From NCBI GenBank assembly GCA_039588335.1, contig JBDGZZ010000111.1:1-17598 (forward strand): a DNA stretch of 17,598 bases. Direction: 5' to 3'. Position numbers and translations under genes: made by a program. The notes beneath the pieces are model-generated. The model worked only from the letters and a program-made list of their open reading frames with translations. It searched no databases and had not been told where the DNA came from. Positions 14,275 to 17,598 of the stretch are shown piece by piece. The stretch is from G020351775 sp039588335. Its GTDB lineage: Bacteria > Gemmatimonadota > Gemmatimonadetes > Gemmatimonadales > GWC2-71-9. Within the stretch, counting starts at the first letter, position 1, and every line of letters begins with the position of its first letter.

Positions 14275-14928
14275 TCATGAGCCCCGCTCGTCGGTCCCGT
14301 TGGAACGACCTGCATCGTGACGCAACAACCTCAGGGTGATGACTACATCACCCCACTCGGTCACCGCCTGTACGAGCCCCACTCCGGGCGCCCTGTATTC
14401 CACAATGACGGCCGGCGCCTCATAGCCGCTCATCAACCTTCGCCCTGAGCACACGATCTTGAGACTCTCCTCGTACCTGCCGGCCGGAACCTCAACTCCT
14501 TCAATGCTCTCAGCGCGACAAGCAAGAGAATCCCCGGCCGCGGTCATCATTGCCCACTGGTCGTCAAGCTTGAGATCAAGAGGCATCAGCATGTATTCCG
14601 GCTGATCTGACATCTGCCCGTCCACCTCGAAAACTCCCTCGTCTGCCTTTCGAGCGTAACGCACCACGGGCTCCTGATCGCCGAAGCCCAAGGCAGTTTC
14701 GGTTGTCTTGAAATACGATTTGTCGCCGATAAGCTCGCGCTCGGCTGCGATCTCAAAGACGTTGCGCCCTGTCAGCGTGTCGGCAGCCACACGGACCTCC
14801 GCAGCATACTCCCACTTGGCACCGGCCTTGAGTCCGATATAGTCCGGCAACGGCTCGGCACACCCGGTAACCGAGATCGCGAGCGGGACCAGTACGAGGC
14901 TCGCAGTTATGCTTGCGTCCGTCTTCAT
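14275..14928 (-). CDS. Lipoprotein of unknown function
   Basis: ATG 14928 overlaps the stop of the upstream methyltransferase gene (ATGA) and gives 217 residues. The signal ASITASLVLVPLAISVTGC has a lipobox with Cys23. The mature part is mostly predicted beta strands with alternating charged and hydrophobic residues: GLKAGAKWEYAAEVRV near the start, YMLMPLDLKLDDQWAMM in the middle, and APGVGLVQAVTEWGDVVITL near the end. This layout recalls periplasmic beta-barrel or DUF3108/TapB-like lipoproteins, but the resemblance is loose and no function is assigned. It is the last gene of a five-gene minus-strand run. Its stop faces the stop of the LamG-like gene 21 bases away, and no terminator hairpin is visible between them. 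Confidence 0.82.
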   Translation of the reverse strand: MKTDASITASLVLVPLAISVTGCAEPLPDYIGLKAGAKWEYAAEVRVAADTLTGRNVFEIAAERELIGDKSYFKTTETALGFGDQEPVVRYARKADEGVFEVDGQMSDQPEYMLMPLDLKLDDQWAMMTAAGDSLACRAESIEGVEVPAGRYEESLKIVCSGRRLMSGYEAPAVIVEYRAPGVGLVQAVTEWGDVVITLRLLRHDAGRSNGTDERGS

Positions 14929-15698
14929 GATGGCTTCCTGGCAACTACACACCACACTCGATGCGCTACAACCACGGGATCGGGGTACTTTTCACTCAGG
15001 AGGCGATTCAGAGCTGCGTCGAAGCCCTGCACCTCGGATGGAGAGAGCCCACCGGAACCCACTCCGTTGCACGTCCGCATTCTCCCTCGCCACCGAGCAT
15101 GTGAGAATTCTTCATCATGGTCGTAGCAGAACTCCTCGACTAGTCTGAATCCGCCGCGGATCACCTCGTCAATCTGCTCGGGAAAGATCCCGCTCGCGCC
15201 GGCCATGGTCCATGACGGATTGAACTCCAGAACCAGGTCCTCGGTATCGCGTGCAACTGCGGAATGCTCTGCCAGGTAAGAGTACTGAGCTATGGCCAAG
15301 ACACCACCCGGGCAAAGAACACGCTGCATTTCAACCATTGCCGCGCCGCTATCGAACCAATGCCAACACTGGCCGGCTGTTACCAGATCAAACGAGTTCG
15401 CGTCCATGCCAGTATTTTCGGCGCTCGCGACCGTGAAGTGTACGTTGCCTCCCAGGTTCCGTTCCTTCGCAACGCGTTCTGCCGTAGCTATCTGTTCTGC
15501 GGATGTATCGATGCCCACGACGGAGCTACCGAGTGCAGCGAGCTCCAGCGCGATCGTCCCTGGGCCAGTGGCAAGGTCGAGCGACCGAGACTCGCGAAGG
15601 CGAGCGATTGCTCCGATTCGCTTGTAGAAAGACGCGGGAAATCCGGGGCGGTAGGCTGCGTAGTCGTCGCTGTGTCTTCCAAAGTCGATGTTGCTCAT
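14925..15698 (-). CDS. Class I SAM-dependent methyltransferase
   Basis: The 257-residue cytoplasmic protein has the SAM-binding motif I SLDLATGPGTIAL (about 39-51), the acidic end of strand 2 VVGIDTSAEQI, and a motif IV region FDLVTAGQCWHWFD that is typical of the type 11/UbiE-like group. It would methylate a small molecule or lipid; the substrate is not readable. Its start overlaps the stop of the preceding methyltransferase gene and its stop overlaps the next start (both ATGA), so three genes here are translationally linked. Confidence 0.9.
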   Translation of the reverse strand: MSNIDFGRHSDDYAAYRPGFPASFYKRIGAIARLRESRSLDLATGPGTIALELAALGSSVVGIDTSAEQIATAERVAKERNLGGNVHFTVASAENTGMDANSFDLVTAGQCWHWFDSGAAMVEMQRVLCPGGVLAIAQYSYLAEHSAVARDTEDLVLEFNPSWTMAGASGIFPEQIDEVIRGGFRLVEEFCYDHDEEFSHARWRGRMRTCNGVGSGGLSPSEVQGFDAALNRLLSEKYPDPVVVAHRVWCVVARKPS

Positions 15699-16399
15699 GA
15701 ATCGCCAGGGTTCAGATCCGGCAGGTCATGTGCTCGCCATAGCCCGAGCGCTTTGTCCGCAAACACCCCGTTCTGTTCAGTACACTGTTCCAGGAGCAAC
15801 TCCACCGGCTGAGGGAAAGAAAACGGAGGCGTCTCGAGGTTTATCGGCCGCCAATCTCCGGTCACGATGTCGTGGAATTCGGATTCTGCTGTGAATGTCG
15901 TAGTCAGCAGGTACTGGATGTCGCTCCTCCGGATATTAGCTATTGCCTTCGCAATGTCCGAGTAGGACAAATGGACGAGACAATCGCGACACAACAACAG
16001 ATCTGCCGATGGAAGCGGCGAACTGGTCAAGTCCAGCACCACAAACTGTCGTTCACTACCATGTCGCCGAGCCGCTTCCGCAACGACTTCAGGCACGATG
16101 TCTCCTCCCGTGTAGCGGACACCGGGCAGGTCGACCAACGCCATCCAATCGGCGCTACCGCATGGTACATCGAGCAGCGAACCGACATTGTATCGCTGGC
16201 ATAGCCCTGGAAGGGTAGTGGCAATCGCTCTTGTCTGTGCTAGGCTGGATCCGGGACCGGCCGAGGTTTCTGAACAGCGCCACAGATTGTTGTGGTAGGC
16301 GTAGCGAAACGCGGTCAGCGCATCAGGTGGATCCTCTGCTTCCGCATTCTTCGCAAAGTGGTCCGGATCGAACTCAACCAACTTCCGCCGATCAGTCAT
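15695..16399 (-). CDS. Class I SAM-dependent methyltransferase, second type
   Basis: ATG 16399 gives 234 residues; a GTG at 16444 would add 15 and overlap the previous gene. Neither start has a clear ribosome site. The motif I region is GSLLDVPCGSADWM, followed by YTGGDIVPEVV (end of strand 2) and a strand 4 region ADLLLCRDCLVHLSY, so the fold is a SAM-binding Rossmann type. The N-terminal AFRYAYHNNLWRCSETSAGPGSS resembles small methyltransferases often found beside cell-envelope or glycan genes. It is distinct from its downstream neighbour, so the pair is not a recent duplication. The substrate is unknown. Confidence 0.88.
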   Translation of the reverse strand: MTDRRKLVEFDPDHFAKNAEAEDPPDALTAFRYAYHNNLWRCSETSAGPGSSLAQTRAIATTLPGLCQRYNVGSLLDVPCGSADWMALVDLPGVRYTGGDIVPEVVAEAARRHGSERQFVVLDLTSSPLPSADLLLCRDCLVHLSYSDIAKAIANIRRSDIQYLLTTTFTAESEFHDIVTGDWRPINLETPPFSFPQPVELLLEQCTEQNGVFADKALGLWRAHDLPDLNPGDS

Positions 16400-16412
16400 T
16401 CGCGTATTGCGG

Positions 16413-16619
16413 TCACTGCCGTGCGCTCTTACGTCCCCTTGCACCCATCCAGGGAACCAGAATGCCGAGGACGATTCCGAGGCTGAGCGAGGAACCCCAG
16501 TCGACTGCAGCAGATGAATGAGCGATCAGATTCCACAAGAGTGATACGACTGCTGAGACCGCAAAAGCAAGCGCAAAGACCATCAGGAACTCTCGGATTA
16601 CGCTCCCGACTGTCGTCAT
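16413..16619 (-). CDS. Small two-helix membrane protein
   Basis: The 68-residue product is preceded by a strong ribosome site, AGGAGGAA at 16630-16623. It has two hydrophobic segments: FLMVFALAFAVSAVVSLLWNLIA (about 11-33) and LSLGIVLGILVPWMG (about 45-59). The tail is basic, ARGRKSARQ. The ends probably lie on the same side of the inner membrane. No family is recognised. It sits 16 bases after the lipoprotein gene and 13 bases before the methyltransferase start, so it belongs to the same transcript. Confidence 0.78.
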   Translation of the reverse strand: MTTVGSVIREFLMVFALAFAVSAVVSLLWNLIAHSSAAVDWGSSLSLGIVLGILVPWMGARGRKSARQ

Positions 16620-16635
16620 ATGTTCCTCCTCGCGT

Positions 16636-16980
16636 TCAGCTCTTCCATTCCCAGATCAAGATCTCGTTCTCTTTGTTCGCTAGGAAGTCTTGGAAGTCTT
16701 CGTCGTCAGTGAATTGTTTCTTTGTCCCGTTCTCATCATAGAGCTCACAATAAGCACAAGAACTTATGGGAACCTCAATGTGATAAAGGACTTCTTGTCT
16801 CCATTCGTAACGGAATACCCTGGCTCCAAAGTATGCCGGGTTCTCTGAGATAGAATCGATCTTGGCCTTGAGCCAGACCGGCGTATCTCTATCATAATCG
16901 AATGGCTCTACAGTGTTGTCTCTGCTACAACCGATGAATGGCAAGAACAAGAGACTTGAGATGAAGATTACCCTGCGCAT
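16636..16980 (-). CDS. Small lipoprotein with a DUF6970-like sequence
   Basis: ATG 16980, with CGGAG about six bases upstream, gives 114 residues and places the signal peptide correctly. The signal RRVIFISSLLFLPFIGC has a lipobox-like end with Cys18. The mature part reads VWLKAKIDSISENPA, then VFRYEWRQEVLYHIEVP, then two close Cys in SSCAYCELYDENGTK. This order (short helix, two strands, Cys pair, LYDENG turn) resembles the small DUF6970 proteins, with no known function. The base composition is more AT-rich than its neighbours. It is probably the first gene of the minus-strand run down to 14275. Confidence 0.8.
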   Translation of the reverse strand: MRRVIFISSLLFLPFIGCSRDNTVEPFDYDRDTPVWLKAKIDSISENPAYFGARVFRYEWRQEVLYHIEVPISSCAYCELYDENGTKKQFTDDEDFQDFLANKENEILIWEWKS

Positions 16981-17205
16981 ACCGTACTCCGAGGGTTCAC
17001 GTCGTCCATTTCGGTCATTGCCTGTGCTCCTGTCGCACCCATGTCTAGGGAGGCCGTGGGTGCATCGAAAGAGAGTGCCCGACCGACAAGAATCGACAGT
17101 AGTAATATCACCATTTCTCGACCGTAATGGACAGGTCCGGGTGGAGGGAACAGCCATACGTAGACACCTCGCGCTTGGGCGTGCATCGCTGCATTTTGAC
17201 TCACG
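16981..17205. other. Divergent intergenic region
   Basis: The region lies between the start of the small lipoprotein gene (minus) and the start of the partial gene at 17206 (plus), so it must hold the promoters of both. I see no convincing promoter pair or inverted repeat. Frames that cross it have no ribosome site and look non-coding. Confidence 0.4.
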
Positions 17206-17598
17206 ATGGCTCTCGATCCCATACCTCTGGACGGGAAGCTAAAGGACTGCTTGATCGACGAGCGGGATCCGGCGCTACGTGCGCGAGTGCTCACCGATCT
17301 GTTGGACTGCCCGGACGACGATCGAGAGGTGCTCCGGACGCGGCAGCGGATACCCGATCAACCCTGGATCAAAGCGACCCTCGAGGCCCACAAGGGAGAC
17401 GGCACTTGGGGGCGCGGGTTCTACACGAAGTACGATGGCACGAATTGGGTACTGCTCCACCTGAGTGAGGTTGGTGCCCCCCCGGACCTCGAACCGGTCC
17501 AGAAAGGCGTGCAGCACCTGTTGACGGTGGCGCGATCGACCGGCGACCTGCGCGGTGTGAGAGCCCGGCACTTCGAGGGATGCTCCGACGGGGTCTAC
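17206..17598 (+). CDS. Alpha/alpha-toroid (prenyltransferase/squalene-cyclase-like) protein, 5' part
   Basis: ATG 17206 opens a frame that runs to the window edge (131 residues). A TGA nine bases upstream in the same frame fixes this as the first possible ATG. No ribosome site is visible, so a leaderless transcript is possible. There is no signal peptide. The sequence is helical: ALRARVLTDLLDCP, then IPDQPWIKATLEAHKGDGTW, then FYTKYDGTNWVLLHLSEVGA and a helix VQKGVQHLLTVA. The pattern of W-G/Y-x-K-Y followed by a WVLLHLSEVG helix resembles cytoplasmic toroid proteins related to prenyltransferases and squalene cyclases. These are often annotated only as repeat proteins. The catalytic parts would lie beyond the window. 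Confidence 0.65.
   Translation, partial: MALDPIPLDGKLKDCLIDERDPALRARVLTDLLDCPDDDREVLRTRQRIPDQPWIKATLEAHKGDGTWGRGFYTKYDGTNWVLLHLSEVGAPPDLEPVQKGVQHLLTVARSTGDLRGVRARHFEGCSDGVY

Overview
The window is moderately GC-rich bacterial chromosome. It is dense with lipoproteins, Tat-type signal peptides, Gfo/Idh/MocA oxidoreductases and glycoside hydrolases. There are no rRNA, tRNA, CRISPR, phage or insertion-sequence signals. The mix of exported oxidoreductases, a DUF1080 lipoprotein and composite GH2/PA14 enzymes resembles uncultured soil or marine Gemmatimonadota and related phyla. That placement is inferred from gene content only and is weak.

Layout. Left edge (1-1135): the 5' part of a GH5-like glycosidase on the minus strand, then about 800 bp with only two small candidate membrane or exported ORFs. 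Carbohydrate block (1136-14253): a lipoprotein GH2 enzyme with chitobiase-C and PA14 modules; a secreted protein of unknown function and a Mak-type fructokinase on the minus strand; a plus-strand run of Tat-type Gfo/Idh oxidoreductase, DUF1080 (3-keto-disaccharide hydrolase family) lipoprotein and GH3 beta-glucosidase; a minus-strand pair of cytoplasmic Gfo/Idh oxidoreductase and sugar isomerase/epimerase TIM barrel; and a plus-strand pair of exported aldo/keto reductase and LamG-like lipoprotein. Right part (14275-16980): five tightly packed minus-strand genes (two lipoproteins, one small membrane protein, two SAM methyltransferases). Right edge: the 5' end of a gene resembling alpha/alpha-toroid (prenyltransferase/squalene-cyclase-like) proteins.

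How the genes may work together. The GH5, GH2 and GH3 enzymes would trim plant or algal glycans or glycosides outside the cytoplasm. The exported oxidoreductases with their coupled jelly-roll lipoproteins fit oxidative (3-keto) glycoside cleavage in the periplasm. The cytoplasmic Gfo/Idh plus TIM-barrel pair would process the resulting keto-sugars, and the fructokinase would phosphorylate a released hexose. No transporter, SusC/D pair or regulator is seen in the window.

Most notable observations: (i) two separate modules share one design, an exported NAD(P)-type oxidoreductase whose stop overlaps the start of a jelly-roll lipoprotein; (ii) the cytoplasmic Gfo/Idh gene appears to lack about 30 residues after its EKP motif, with a junction that suggests deletion between short repeats; (iii) a small membrane-protein gene looks frameshifted; (iv) long perfect hairpins sit between two convergent gene pairs.
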